Shown here: positions 1-11,841 of the stretch, in pieces
Position numbering within the stretch: position 1 is the stretch's first letter
How the letters are laid out: each line of letters opens with the position of its first letter
DNA from: Fasciola hepatica
Lineage: Eukaryota; Platyhelminthes; Trematoda; Plagiorchiida; Fasciolidae
Direction of reading: 5' to 3'
Assembly (NCBI GenBank): GCA_948099385.1
Contig: CANUEZ040000161.1
Coordinates: 1,550,001 to 1,614,000, forward strand
DNA: 64,000 nt
Translations under genes and position numbers: made by a program
The notes under the pieces: generated by a model
The model's database searches: none
Told to the model about the DNA's origin: nothing
The model's input: only the letters and a program-made list of their open reading frames with translations

Positions 1-1604
1 GTCGAATTTTTTCGTGTAGCCCAAAACAAAAAACAAACTGGTTCTGATTTGCAATTGCTTTCAGCAGGTGACAAAATGACTGAATTCAGTCAAAAAGTTA
101 CATGCTATTCATATATCGCAACACTGGTGTAGCAGCACAGGGATATACGACCCGCTGTGAGTAGGCTCATTTTCCAAGTGGATTAAAACCGTGTGTTCAA
201 CTCCAGATTCTCTCACCTGATCTGATCCCACACTGGAAGTTGTGGGTACACTCAAAAATGTGCGTAAGATGTAGCCCAGTGTCTAACTAAACTAATCACC
301 CACCCAACCTTGACAACCGGGGATCACAAGCAGCCCATCTGTGTGGCTTTAAGACAAATAATGATCTCTGACTGTTTAGAAGATCAGGTTTAACTAATCC
401 AAGACAGTACAGAAAATCAGGCACTTTTGGAATAATGTCCCAAGTTGTGTGCTCCTCTGAGCACTAGGGACTCTGTGCCCACCCACTTCCTTATTGGTGT
501 CAACAGTGTCTGAGCATACTGTTTTACCTGTTGCAAGTTCTACTATGGTAAAGATAGAAACAATTTTCTATCTTCTATCTGCAACCCTCCTGTTCGAGAG
601 CACACCTCTGTAACCATCAAACACTGATTTCCTACTGGCAATAAAATAGACCAGGACGATACTAACTTTCAAAGAGACCTTTATAAAACCGTTTGCTGGC
701 TTTCTCTAATAGCCAGAACTTGAATGGTTGTTTGCCTATCTATAGTTTTGGAAAGAGACTTATTCACCATGCCAACACGCAGCCTGTACCCTTATATGCG
801 GTCGGAGAAATATAAACTGCTTCTATTATTCATAGTCGATTGCAAGTAGACCTCGGATTGAGTAGAAGGGAAAAAACTCTCTGTTATCTCGGACTTGTTG
901 TCTGAGAACTTTCGATCAACTTCTACTATAAAAATTTTGCATCCTTTTTCTGACACAACGGAAAGATTTATTCGTCATGTAAATCCTTTCCATTTATTCA
1001 CACATTTGGTCCGCTTTGTCGCGATTTTGCATCCCCTCAGTTCGTACTCTAGGATAAGAGACCTAAAGCACAAATGGCCGAGGAATTTTTGCTAAATTTT
1101 CATCAGAATTTCATCTTTGTTTTCTCCTTCTGAGTTCCCAATGTGGTTTAGCTAAAGTAGCTTTGTATGGAACGAAGATGTTGATAACACCTAATCAGAA
1201 AATAAGATAATCCAAGATAGTAATGATCCGAATTTTTACGGCTGTAGTGGTTTTGAAATGATAGAGAATCAGGTTGTCTCACTTAGATTGGGTTCAAAAG
1301 ATACGTGTTAATTTACTTGCTTATATTGTCATTTGGATTGCAAAGGTTTCAGTACCAGCCAAGATGACATCATCAGAGTGGTGCGGTGAGTGCTTGAGTA
1401 CGTGCGTTCAGTTATCCTATCATCCAGATTCCGTTGTTTATTGTATTGGGTCAGAGAGATATCAGCGAATATCTATCAGGCACTGCTGCCTTTATCCTAT
1501 TGCCTAATTCCTGCGAGAGGAAGCTACACATCACACAAGACAGGTAACACTAACTGGCGAATGGATACCTAAGCAGACACTCGTCCCACGATCCTAGCAC
1601 GCTG
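1..1604. other. Non-coding DNA, no gene seen
   Basis: This is AT-rich unique-looking sequence with short open frames only (at most 77 codons). None has recognisable domains, and none begins in a convincing context. I see no tandem repeat, tRNA-like box or transposon terminus. It could be intron or intergenic DNA downstream of the channel exon at 3.6 kb, which is read leftward. Confidence 0.6.
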
Positions 1605-1626
1605 ACTGACACATGATAATCATGAC

Positions 1627-2156
<530 letters not shown>

Positions 2157-2285
2157 CTGGGACGAAGATGTTGTCGACGATGATGATGATAATGATGGCG
2201 ATGATGGTTCGGTTGACGATGGAGGTGATGGTGATGATGATGTTAAGGTTGTCGATAATGAAGATATTGTCTAGACTGATGATGA

Positions 2286-3530
2286 ACTTTTCGCAGTCCC
2301 ATTGCTCATCGGCTGGGCATATAAACCAGCACCATCAAAGTAGTACGAGTTTGCGGGTTTTATGAGTAATGGCAAGACGGAAGCCATTTCTGACAGGGGA
2401 GTTGCGCGGCAATGGTAAAAGATAACTGAGGGTGAGCATTTAGGAACCTCCTTAAATTATGGCTTCTTACGAAAGATGGAGTTCAGAAATCTTCCGTTAA
2501 AGTGAGAATAAGTTCCATCGCTTCTAACCTATTATTTAAAGAGTCCCTTTAAAAAATTACAGTACTATTTACAATAAAATTAATGTCTATAATAACACCA
2601 GGTTTCATTTTACGTAGTCTGATTTCAGATGGTCGTTCTCTCAAACCTGAATAGATAGGATCGTGTAATTTTGATTCATCACGAATAGATACTCAGCTCA
2701 CCATTGAAATCCATCTAACTGCCCATTGTGAAACTGTCTTATTAGGTAATGGCAGCTTCAGTACGTTTCTACCTGGTTCCCACGGAGAATCAAACACGGG
2801 GTGGTCGATTTTGACTCGAATACCTAGACCAGCAGGCTATCAATGGTTTATTTCATATCAGAGCTACATCATGCAGTGCTCTTACAACACTGACATTTTA
2901 ACCGAAAAACTCCACCGTGAGCAGTGTTTAACTTCGGAGACGAGCGACTTCTATGTAGGTGTTCAGGTAAAACGTAGGCATTCCTTTATAATGAACTTCC
3001 CCACCCCCTCTCCTATCACCGTCTTGCTGGTTCGATCTCTTGTGTGATCTCGGTGGGTGGGTACTTCCGGTAATGTTTATTATGGATGAAACGACAGTAA
3101 ATGGTTTTCAGCGATGTGCTGAGCGGTGAAATCGCCTGAACAATAAGATTACATTCAAATCAAACATTTCACGATATCTATGGATCAACTTCATTCATCT
3201 TCAGGAAAAAACATGGATCCGGAAAATTTCCTCGATTTCCAGAAAATGTATTCTAACCTCCGAAAAAACAGAAGGCACATTAACAGTAGCATAGAATTTA
3301 TTGAGGTTTTTGGTTTTCTTTTAAGTTTTACGGCCTTTTGGTGTGTTTCTTATGGACTGTTAGAACTTCTGCTGGCTCAGTTCGCCTCAGCCGAATCTAC
3401 AGAAACTAGGAACAGATGGATAATTTTCGAATTTTTTTCGAAGGACTGAAAACAGTGATTATAAGTAAGTAATAAGAAAAAAAAACAGCTTTAGAAAGGT
3501 GGCGAGATATTCCTGATTTAGCGGAATAAT
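2286..3530. other. Non-coding DNA, no gene seen
   Basis: There are open frames of 78 and 89 codons on the plus strand, but neither shows a recognisable domain or good splice context. The next exon of the channel PAS domain should lie somewhere left of 3606. I searched here for the expected end of the PAS domain on the minus strand and did not find it. Confidence 0.5.
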
Positions 3531-3611
3531 AGCTTATCTATACTATTTTGAATGTCCTTTCATAATTTTTGGTGAATTGTAATAGATCGATGAATTCTCT
3601 GTACAACTTAC

Positions 3612-3835
3612 GATTTTTCTTGTGCAACAACATCTCTATCTGATCCGGGGTTTGATTATCCAATGCTTTGAGCAATCGTTCACGCATCTCATCAGATGTC
3701 TGATCCCCGTAGAAATAAGCACAGTTCCCGCTTTTCTGCATAATGTCCACACGACTGTAGCCAGTGAGACGAGAGAAGCCTTCGTTACAGTACACAATCG
3801 GATAGTCCACAATGCGTGCGTTTGCCAGAATGAAA
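3612..3835 (-). CDS. EAG/KCNH-type voltage-gated K+ channel, PAS-domain exon
   Basis: This is a single internal exon for the cytoplasmic N-terminal PAS domain of an ether-a-go-go family potassium channel. In that family the domain docks on the channel's C-terminal cyclic-nucleotide-binding homology domain and slows gating. Visible family signatures, in order, are FILANARIVDYPIVYCNEGF, then LTGYSR, then IMQKSGNCAYFYG, and finally EMLLHKKN. Conserved I/VVYCN-x-GF, GYSR and MQK blocks place it in KCNH. The YPIVYCNEGF and KKN ending are closest to the EAG (KCNH1/5) branch as I know it, rather than ERG or ELK. The exon holds 74 full codons flanked by split codons. The donor is AAT C|GTAAGT (intron from 3611 leftward), splitting the Arg codon that follows KKN. 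The acceptor is TTTGCAG just right of 3835, after a long C-rich tract. A second AG seven bases upstream (exon start 3842) is possible and would change the phase. The frame is intact with no stops. Neighbouring exons were not found in the window. Confidence 0.87.
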
Positions 3836-3905
3836 CTGCAAACTGATCGGTTCGGAAGATTTCGGGATGAGAGCGGGGTGGGGTGGGGTGGGGAGAGGGG
3901 GGAAG
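3836..3905 (-). promoter_or_regulatory. Acceptor region and C-rich pyrimidine tract; G4 on plus strand
   Basis: Read on the minus strand this is a run of C4 blocks followed by two candidate acceptor AGs (ending at 3843 and 3836) ahead of the PAS exon. Read on the plus strand it has four G4 runs separated by single T residues, plus a further G6 run (3875-3902). That arrangement is among the strongest predicted intramolecular G-quadruplex patterns. The tract is probably the polypyrimidine element for the exon. A G4 or i-motif effect on transcription or splicing is inference. Confidence 0.6.
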
Positions 3906-6900
3906 GCAAGAACCAAAAGTTTTTGTCGTGAATCAAATGACGACAATAAATACCAGTCCCGATAGGCTTACGATGAGTTGTTCTCTCAAACTAGTTACAA
4001 GAATTCAAGGAATTCCGGGGAGAGGAAGAGAAAGCAAACCATGGGATGCAAATTTCTTCTTCAAAGGAATAATTCTTGGAGTCGGCAGAAATTTCATCAA
4101 ACAAATAAGACCTACTATTTCGACGAAGTGATTCGTTTCAAGTAAGGGCTAAGTGATTTATGGTTCATGTCTAATATTGACGTGCACTGGTCATGCGTAA
4201 TGCACAAATACAATGCAACTGGATGGGACAACCACTACTGAGGAGAATAAAGTGATCGTTTATTGCACGATACATTACGTTCAGCATCCCGTATACTTTA
4301 TAGTCTCAATCAATACCGGACAAAATTGCAGTTATTCTGCTAGAAATGATTGTTACTCTCATTTACACGGTTCCACTATAGAACATTTTCTGTATGTTTT
4401 ATGGCTGTGCGTGTGAAATGGAAATTATGAAATCTTTCCTATTTACTTATTCTAGTGAAATGTGAATTGCTTGAAACGATTACGGTGAACTGCAATTCAG
4501 ATGGAGAAATGTCAATAAACCTTATTTGCAGTTGAAGCCGATTTATGATTGGGATTTTCTTGTCCACAACCGAAGTCAGATTGATTGCAATGGGGCATCA
4601 TAGTAATGACGCCAAAGATGAAGTGATTACTCTCGAATTCAAGGGACCAAAGTTGAGCAACAATACTGTGAAACTGTTTTGATTTTTCACAAGTACACTT
4701 ACCATTTTTACTAATATAAAGCGCAAAACAGATAGCACTGAAAGTGTGATTTTCAAACACAGCAATAGATTACCAAACTTTGGGCCATGGTATACTGCCT
4801 TCCTGCACGTAACCCTGAGTGAAACTGAATTATTATTTATTAGCGCTGATCGAGTGCCGGCCCGTGTGGTCTAGAAAATTGGACCGATGAAACAGACGAC
4901 TGTACATCGTGTTGATTACAGTTGTGAGTTGGGTATTACTAAGATGGACTTCGACGATTATCTGGGAATGGAATTCCGAGCAACGACTTCAGTAACCCAG
5001 CTACAACTGAGACTCTGTGAATCAGAATTATTGATGAAGGGAGAGGTGCTTCTTATCTATCGGCCTCGACTAGTATCAAATGTTTCTTCTGAACAGAGTC
5101 AGCAGTATCATTTTCTCTTCTCTGTTGCTCACAAAAGATCATTTACAATGTTCATTCTCCATGATCTAGGCAAAATTAATTCTGATGTTTTTGTAGCGGA
5201 TGTAGCCTAACCCAAAACTGAGAAAGCCCGGTTTTTAAAGTCTTGCTCCGCATACTACCATTGCTAAAGCAGTTTGCGTTCAATGTAGGGATACCAGCAG
5301 AGTGCTGAATGGCCTAACAATCGGGTTCCACAAAGGACGACGTATTTACATGTAAAACAGCGGAATAGGATTCGCTCGAATCGGCTAAAACATACCCTAT
5401 TTACATTATCCACGCCCAAGTCGGAGAAGCTTAAATATGGCAGAAGAGTTCTCGTAGTCGGCTTTCATTTTATCAGCCTTTTATGGTGTACTTCTTCAGG
5501 CTTGCTAAAGAAGAATTTATGTACCCTTCCCTTATTAAGAATCAAACCTCCACAGCGAAATTTAGCAATAATAAACTTACCAATTTAGTAGACTAGATGA
5601 TCGGCATGTTTTGGAATAGACTGTATTCACTTTGGTCACATAAGTGTCCTTCATATTCCTTAGCATGAAAAGTGGAAAGAATCGCGCACACAAATGTACA
5701 TTCGGTTACGACTCTGAAATTATTCCAAAAATGCATACAGAACTTTTTTCGAATGAAAGCTGGTGATTATGAACATTGAGTTGACCAGTCGATCATACAC
5801 TCAAGTCTAGCTAGTGAGAAAATGTTTCGTCAGATAGTTACATTGCACAATGGCGGCAACACGCTTGCTGTGCTACAAAACAAGTACTCACTCGCAGCAC
5901 AATACTCCGCAAATCGGCGGCTTCTTCTCATTGAAGCGCTGTTCAAACGTATCTCATAAATTTTAAGGAGTAATCCGCGATGTGTTCTTGATGCGAATTT
6001 CACAAATCACATTGTCGACTTGCGAAATTTACAATGCTAATAACACAGCTTTGTAGGTAGATGTAACTCGCCAACACTTCGGTTGATTGATTATTTGATT
6101 GTAGAACCTCTTTGATAAAGTATATCCACGATAACCGAAACTTTGGCAAATCACAATATCCACCAGAAACGTTACATTAATAACACTAAGACTATTTGAT
6201 TGTAAAACTGTCCAGTCGACTGTTCAGGATGACTGTTAACGGCTCACTTTACAACAACACCAGATGCTTTCATGATATTTGTTTGAATTCTCTCGTTGAC
6301 AATGCTAAGATCATACTACTTAATTCGAAAACTTTGTTTAGCGCTTAACGCCTTCATGAAATACGATAAACAGTGCGCAATTTAATACGAAGGGATGATT
6401 TATCAACGCGCTACGAAATTTATTGCTAAAACTTGGTTTTGTATACCTTCACACTGAGGAATACAGATGATGTTTTATTTCATGGGGTTATAATAAGTGC
6501 TAAAATGAAACAAGTAGAAATACCTTCTCAAGCTCTCGTAATCGTTCTAGTGTCTTCCATGTAGAACATTCCGACTTGGTTATAAATCTTTGCAAAACTT
6601 GACGGACCGAAGTGGTTCCAGTTTTTATATGCCAATATATATTATGCCGGGATCGTTGGGCACGACAGCTACGGTCAACTGACATATTATTCCATAATCC
6701 AATTTCTTATGAGCATGACAAGGAACCCAGAATGTAGTCATTTCCGTGTAAAACATTCTTCAAACAACGGGGATGTAAGCATGGATTATACACTCGTCCG
6801 GTTGCTTCTAACCAGTGCATTTCAGACCAAGAGTTATCGATATCAGTATATTTTGCTAAAAAAAATCCTAAGAGATAATGTACAAGAAAGTCTGCTTTCT

Positions 6901-7940
6901 CAAACACTTTCACAATAAAATGGTAGCTGATTTCAGGAGATTCATAATGAGCAACAAAATAGATCTCTTTCGATGCACATAAATTTTGTGGACATTTCTA
7001 GTTTTCTTAAAAACGATCATTACTACTTTTAAATGTATCCTGGTTTCGTTAAGCAAACAGTTTTACATCAGGAACATTGTTTGTCATACTTTTGTATGAG
7101 TTCAGTGCAACGATGACCCTCGGCTTATCAAAGATGTCTGGTAATTGTGACCCTGATTAGTGGAGTGGAAAACAGATTAGATTCGGACACACTGGACCAT
7201 TTGAAAAGAAGCGCTACCCGTTCAGTGACACGTAACAGTAGGAGATATACGTGCTGGTTTTTGAACACACGCACGAGCGAAGTTTTAGAACCACCTACTT
7301 CTCAACTCAAAGATAAACCACTTTTTAAATTGTCCACGTGTACAAATTGTAAGATTCAACCTTATTAGCTATAGACGGCACGTAAATTAGCTAGAATGTA
7401 TCAGTATATCTCCAGAGCATTCATTTGTGCGATTCGTTTAAAATAAAATTGCACAAGTCTTATATTATGAATGATCTGCCTGGAATTTACACCGGTGTGT
7501 GTAAAGTGATGGAAGCTAGTTGTAAATCTCACCCCCCCCCACGATCGGCTGCACATTAAAATCGCAAGATGCACCCCCTTTCTATCAGCTGGATTTTCTT
7601 CCGTGTGAAGTCGTCCAGGATAGGAGTCTCTCGCTGCGCTGGTAACGAGTTGGCATCGTTCAAGTGACAGTGACCTAAGAGCGCTAAATCGCTTATTATT
7701 GATGTGGAAATTATAAACCCTCCTTTGTTTATATCTTTATCCTGTAGATTTTGTCGTTAAGTTGATACAAAAGTTCACTACATTGAAATCTTACACCCTG
7801 CCTGACTGGTTCTCCGAGAGGATCGGAAAAATGAATGCATATCACATCGTCCTGGTGATGAAATACTAGAATTCATCAAAACAGGTAGAAGACGGGATGC
7901 TAGCATTTGAACAGTCTGAATAGTCCCACAGTCATGGTCA
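3906..7940. other. Non-coding DNA, probably intron of the channel gene
   Basis: This stretch lies upstream of the PAS exon in the direction of the channel gene, so it should be intron if the gene extends rightward. Open frames up to 107 codons (4887-5210, plus) have no recognisable domain. I looked on the minus strand for the first KCNH exon (the conserved APQNTFLENI block) and did not see it. The one splice-like object, a possible 35-nt microexon at 4703-4737, is listed separately. Confidence 0.5.
4703..4737 (-). other. Possible 35-nt microexon (low confidence)
   Basis: On the minus strand an acceptor (CACACTTTCAG) is followed 35 bases later by an excellent donor (AAAAATG|GTAAGTGT). One frame is open (AICFALYISKN) and would leave one base that is phase-compatible with the alternative PAS acceptor at 3842. 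However, the residues do not resemble the KCNH N-terminus that normally precedes the PAS core. Chance pairing of splice-like sites in AT-rich DNA is at least as likely. Confidence 0.15.
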
Positions 7941-8050
7941 CATTAAGAACAAGACGTTGGAGAGCGAACAATTGTTTTCAATGAATCCTATACGTGCTCT
8001 TACAATTCATTGAAAACAATTGTTCGCTCTCCAGCGTCTTGTTCTTAATG
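7941..8050. repeat. Near-perfect hairpin, 46-bp arms
   Basis: The left arm (7941-7986) and right arm (8005-8050) are reverse complements over 46 bases with a single mismatch (GTT against GCT in the middle). They enclose an 18-nt loop. A 12-base direct repeat (ATGCTAGCATTT) occurs at 7898-7909 and 8048-8059, at or near the two ends of the hairpin. The hairpin sits about 130 bp beyond the 3' end of the Penelope-like coding remnant, so it could be part of that element's terminal region. Alternatively it is an independent foldback element or a recent inverted duplication. Confidence 0.93.
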
Positions 8051-8182
8051 CTAGCATTTCTTTTGATCTTCTCAATCGCGCACGTAAAACATGCGAATTT
8101 GTCTTCAAACGGAGCACAGAGCAGCACGATGGAATAGACAGCGTCGAACGAAATTAGGAAACGATTCGGTAAACCTGACTGG

Positions 8183-8830
8183 TTACCGCCACGGCAACCG
8201 CACATTGTGGGTCAAAAGCTTCTATGCCCACAGTGGAGGCCTAAGTCTACTTAACACCACAGCCTCACAAAAAGCTGGAAGCTTTGGGCTCCGATTCCAT
8301 ACAATCACTCGGAGCGCTTGACCCGGATCAACCCGATGACGAAAGGTCACACGGTGTTTCGCGATCTACGAAGCCGGGTTTCTAGTTGTCGTCTGTTGTC
8401 CGGGTGAAGGGCGACTCATCCACTGTACCAACCACTTCGGTACATGCTCCCCCATTCTTTGACTGAGGCAACGATCCGTTCTGCCTATGTAGGTGTCACC
8501 GCAGCTGCAGGTGAACTGATAAATGACGTGAGAGGCGTTCAGGTTCGTGACACGGCTGGAATGGGCTTGGAGGTTTAGTTGTTTCGTAGTTTGCGAAATC
8601 AGCATTTCAGCCGCCAAGTAGGTGCACTTTGGCGCACACTTCAGATTTTGACTAATCCGATTGAACAGATGATCCCCTTTAAATGGTAGCACTAGAGTAA
8701 CTCGTTTTTTCTCGACCTTGTCAACTTGCGCGGTCTTAGGCCTTTCTGTTTTATGGATTCCAATGAACTTATCAGTTTATCTTTTGGCACAGAGAGCTTG
8801 GGTTATGAACTCTTCCTCTTTTTGCAGTTG
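8183..8830 (-). pseudogene. Penelope-like retroelement remnant: RT tail + GIY-YIG endonuclease
   Basis: Read on the minus strand, one frame runs from about 8830 to a TAA at 8183-8185 without frameshift, broken by three internal stops (TAA near 8782, TAG near 8363, TAG near 8222). The order matches the C-terminus of Penelope-like proteins. First comes a post-RT region with the LPFKGD block (8692). Then comes the GIY-YIG nuclease core VIYQFTCSCGDTYIGRT with the downstream QRMGEHVPKWL helix. Then come the SIAKH/DPGQALRVI region and a short tail ending in RLPW. These elements encode a reverse transcriptase fused to this endonuclease and copy themselves through RNA. The reverse-transcriptase palm is missing, so the copy is 5'-truncated. 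The stops look like single substitutions in otherwise preserved reading, so it is dead but not ancient. The recognition is by motif order, and I am confident of the family. Confidence 0.88.
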
Positions 8831-8964
8831 GGGGGGGGGTGTAAGGTGAGGTTGAAGATTTCAAACAAGCCAGATTAAACAGGTACACGGTGAGCTTCTG
8901 CGATTTTCTTAGTTGGACAGTATCTTAATTCCTAATTATTTCTCGGGCAGGCATCAATCAGAAA

Positions 8965-9110
8965 CTTGGGAAAGGCGACACGATCAATTAGAAGCTGCTG
9001 AAATGGATATGATCAGCAGTGGTGGTGGCGTGATGCGTGCACGGGATCTTAAGGTTCAAAGTTTGCTGCGACATCCGTCTGACACCAGTCAGTGGCACTG
9101 GACTATGAAC
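8965..9110 (-). repeat. SINE family A copy (diverged)
   Basis: The segment carries the reverse complement of the family A core (GGCGACACGATCAATTAGAAG) and, further right, an A-box-like remnant (CATCCGTCTGACACC). Both line up in order and orientation with the copy at 47104-47250. The B-box part is too degraded to call. It overlaps an 87-codon open frame that should not be taken for a gene. Confidence 0.6.
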
Positions 9111-9600
9111 CATAGGAAAATCATGAGTACTCCCAGTAAACAAGTTTATTGGACCTGTAAAATTAGTTCGTCATAATGAAGTGTCATCTACCCTTACGGT
9201 GATACAACGGTTTACTTTCAGTGCTTGAAAAAAGAAGGAAGTCACCAACCAGCGAAAACCGTCCCCGTGCAATCACCCACCTTTCTACCCGTTGGCATGA
9301 ACGAATCTCTGCTAGTATCAGTCAGTTATATCAAACTTTAGACATTACATTTCAGATGGAATATTCAAAGTACGACTAATGTGTACGGGTCATAGATGTT
9401 TTGCTCAGGTACACTGAACGTTTGAGAATCACGTCTTCGAGTGTGGTTTACTTTCACAAACCAGTCACGACCGCCAAAGAGAAGAACCATCCTCGGTTAT
9501 GCAGATTTTGTGGAGTTTGAATATTCCAAATCTTAAACCCTATTTTCAGCACCAAGTTTAATTCAGTCTTATACTTTTCAAACTAATGCCAGACTTCAGT

Positions 9601-9686
9601 GTTAGTAGCAGAAGTAGTATTGGTACCGCTACTACTACTGCTAATAGTAATAGTAATACTAATACCAATACTTATACTATTACTGA
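9601..9686. repeat. Degenerate TAC/TAG/TAA trinucleotide patch
   Basis: An imperfect trinucleotide run switches from AGTAGT-type units to their complements (CTACTAC) and then to AATAGT/AATACT units. It can therefore partly fold back on itself. A shorter patch of similar composition occurs at 28450-28505. Both look like decayed microsatellites. Confidence 0.7.
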
Positions 9687-11505
9687 TACTATAACTTCGA
9701 TCTCATTTGAAATTAAGCTATGATACAAAATGTTTGGAAAAGCTAACCAGCAAAGTAATGGCTGGTAATGGGAATGGTGATCTGCGGTAGAAAACAAGAA
9801 GACCTAAAGTCTACTGTTCGCTTTGATAACCTTTGCATCACCTAAAGCATAGTTTATGGATTGGCCGGTTAAAAAAATGGTAACAGTCTAAATCCTAGGA
9901 CTGAAAGCATTACAGAAAATCTACTCAGCTCTAGTTCGTATGTTTACTTATCAAACTGGTGAACCCCTTTTTCGACATTGACTTTATAGTATTCTGAGCA
10001 ATCTTCACTGAACACAATCCACACAATTTGTCACTAGGTAGATCTGAACTTATTTGCGGTGAAATAACAAAGTGACTGTTGTACTGTCGCTGACTTGTCA
10101 TTTATACACAGACTCAAGACATGCGTCGGCAAATGCACGTACACGAGAAGCTGAAATTTATTCGGGAACAAGAGCTAACAAACAGCGCCAACCTGAACAG
10201 GATTAGATCTGACGTCCTGTAGCGTTACAGTGATAGTTAAATAACCCTCTGAGATATAAACTTACTGAATTGGTCAGGGTTGGAGTTAGCCAAATTTCAG
10301 TTGCACTCGGGCTTGGACGTTGTTGTCTCTGACTTAAACACTCGTGCATACTTTACGGACAGCCAATCAATGTCCCTCTCATGCTTGGGGATACGCTTGC
10401 TCGGTGTAGAAATTTAGTCACGCCTCAACCCGAACAGTATTGACCGATCGATCTGGCTACGTATCGATTGGCCTTACTAGCTTGCTCGTTAAAACACGTG
10501 ATTCCGCTCACTCACTCACTTGCTTACCCGCTTGCCTAATTGCTCACCGGCTACTGCCGGGTCGAGTTTACGTTCTTGCAAATAAATGGAGTATTAATAT
10601 TACCTGGTATGACACTACGAAATAAGAACACAGGAAAGGCCTTCGTTCTTTGTTCACTTGTTTGAATGGTTAAATGATCAAATGGGGTTGAGAGACTGAC
10701 ACATATTCCAACACACACGCACACAATGAGGGCCAGAGGTAGGACTCGTTATTCACATCCTGGGCTAGGGTAATTTTTTAGATGAATAGGACAACTGGGC
10801 AGATTTATGTGATATGAGATTCTGGGTATGCAGCCACTTTGAACTGTGAAAAAGTCACCTGAGACCTAAACAACACGCTAAGCTGATGGGTTGTGTGCTT
10901 CTAAAACTGAAGGTCGGGGTTCTCATCTTAGAAGGCTTGACTCCCAAAAAATTTAGCACACCTTGGTTTTCTACCAAAAGGAGAGGCACGGGGAAATTTC
11001 ACTTCATGAGCAGTGGTTAGGTTAGGTATTTTGGTGAATGACGAGGTCTCCAAAGGATAGGGATTTTCTAGAAATCTGACATTAGGAGAGTTCTGACACT
11101 AGTTTATTGTTGAAGAGAACTTTACCAATTCAGTAGATCATAAAAAGACAACGTTAACACTTACATGAAGATAGTTCACCAAACATACTTATCTCAGGGC
11201 AAATGCTAAAGAGTGCACACAAGTAATATTTGAAAGTCCCTCAGAAGCTTGGTTTAGAGGTGTAAACGTTGATGCTGCAGATTTGAAAATGCACTTGGAA
11301 GTGACCGTATCCCTCCACATCTGTGATCTTTGCGATGTATTGGTCGGCCTTGATTCAGTTAGGTGAACAAAAAAGCAGTCTCATCACGATCCACAGTGTC
11401 CCAGTACAGCGTCAAAAGCGATTGACTATTAACACCAGGTGATATTCTTAACACCTGTAAACTTTTCCTTCCACAAAAACATATTGATCAGTTTCCCAAG
11501 CTGGT

Positions 11506-11841
11506 CTAGCCTAGAATTGGCTTTGGCCCATGAGCAGATTTGGATCTGTCCCGTGACCCGGTGGAGTCACCGAACCTATTCAAATCCGTATACAAACCGC
11601 TGAATCCCATATCAGCGTAACTTTTTGAAGTTATTGTATCATCAAGCGATGCGTCATCTGATATGTTTTGAGTACGGAACTGATGTTCCTCAAAAGGGAG
11701 TTTTCTAATTGTGAACCGGTCTTCAGAAGGCATACCGCAGTACCCGGAATATCGAATAATTACCATCATTTCCAACAACGCTCTAGCAGAGCATGAAATA
11801 CCAATGCGTAATCCTCTACGCGGTACTATTGTGAGAGGCAC
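11506..11841 (-). other. Unidentified open frame, possible exon
   Basis: This frame of 111 codons starts at GTG rather than ATG, so it would have to be an internal or terminal exon. Its second half is polar and protein-like (EEHQFRTQNISDD, then SRDRSKSAHGPKP). The stop is TAG at 11506-11508. An internal GT (AGGTTCGG) could be a donor but is weak, and no strong pyrimidine tract precedes it. I do not recognise any family. It could equally be a chance frame. Confidence 0.18.

Noticed and set aside
8913..9176. An 87-codon frame with distinctive polar sequence
   Set aside because: Most of it is the translation of a SINE family A copy.
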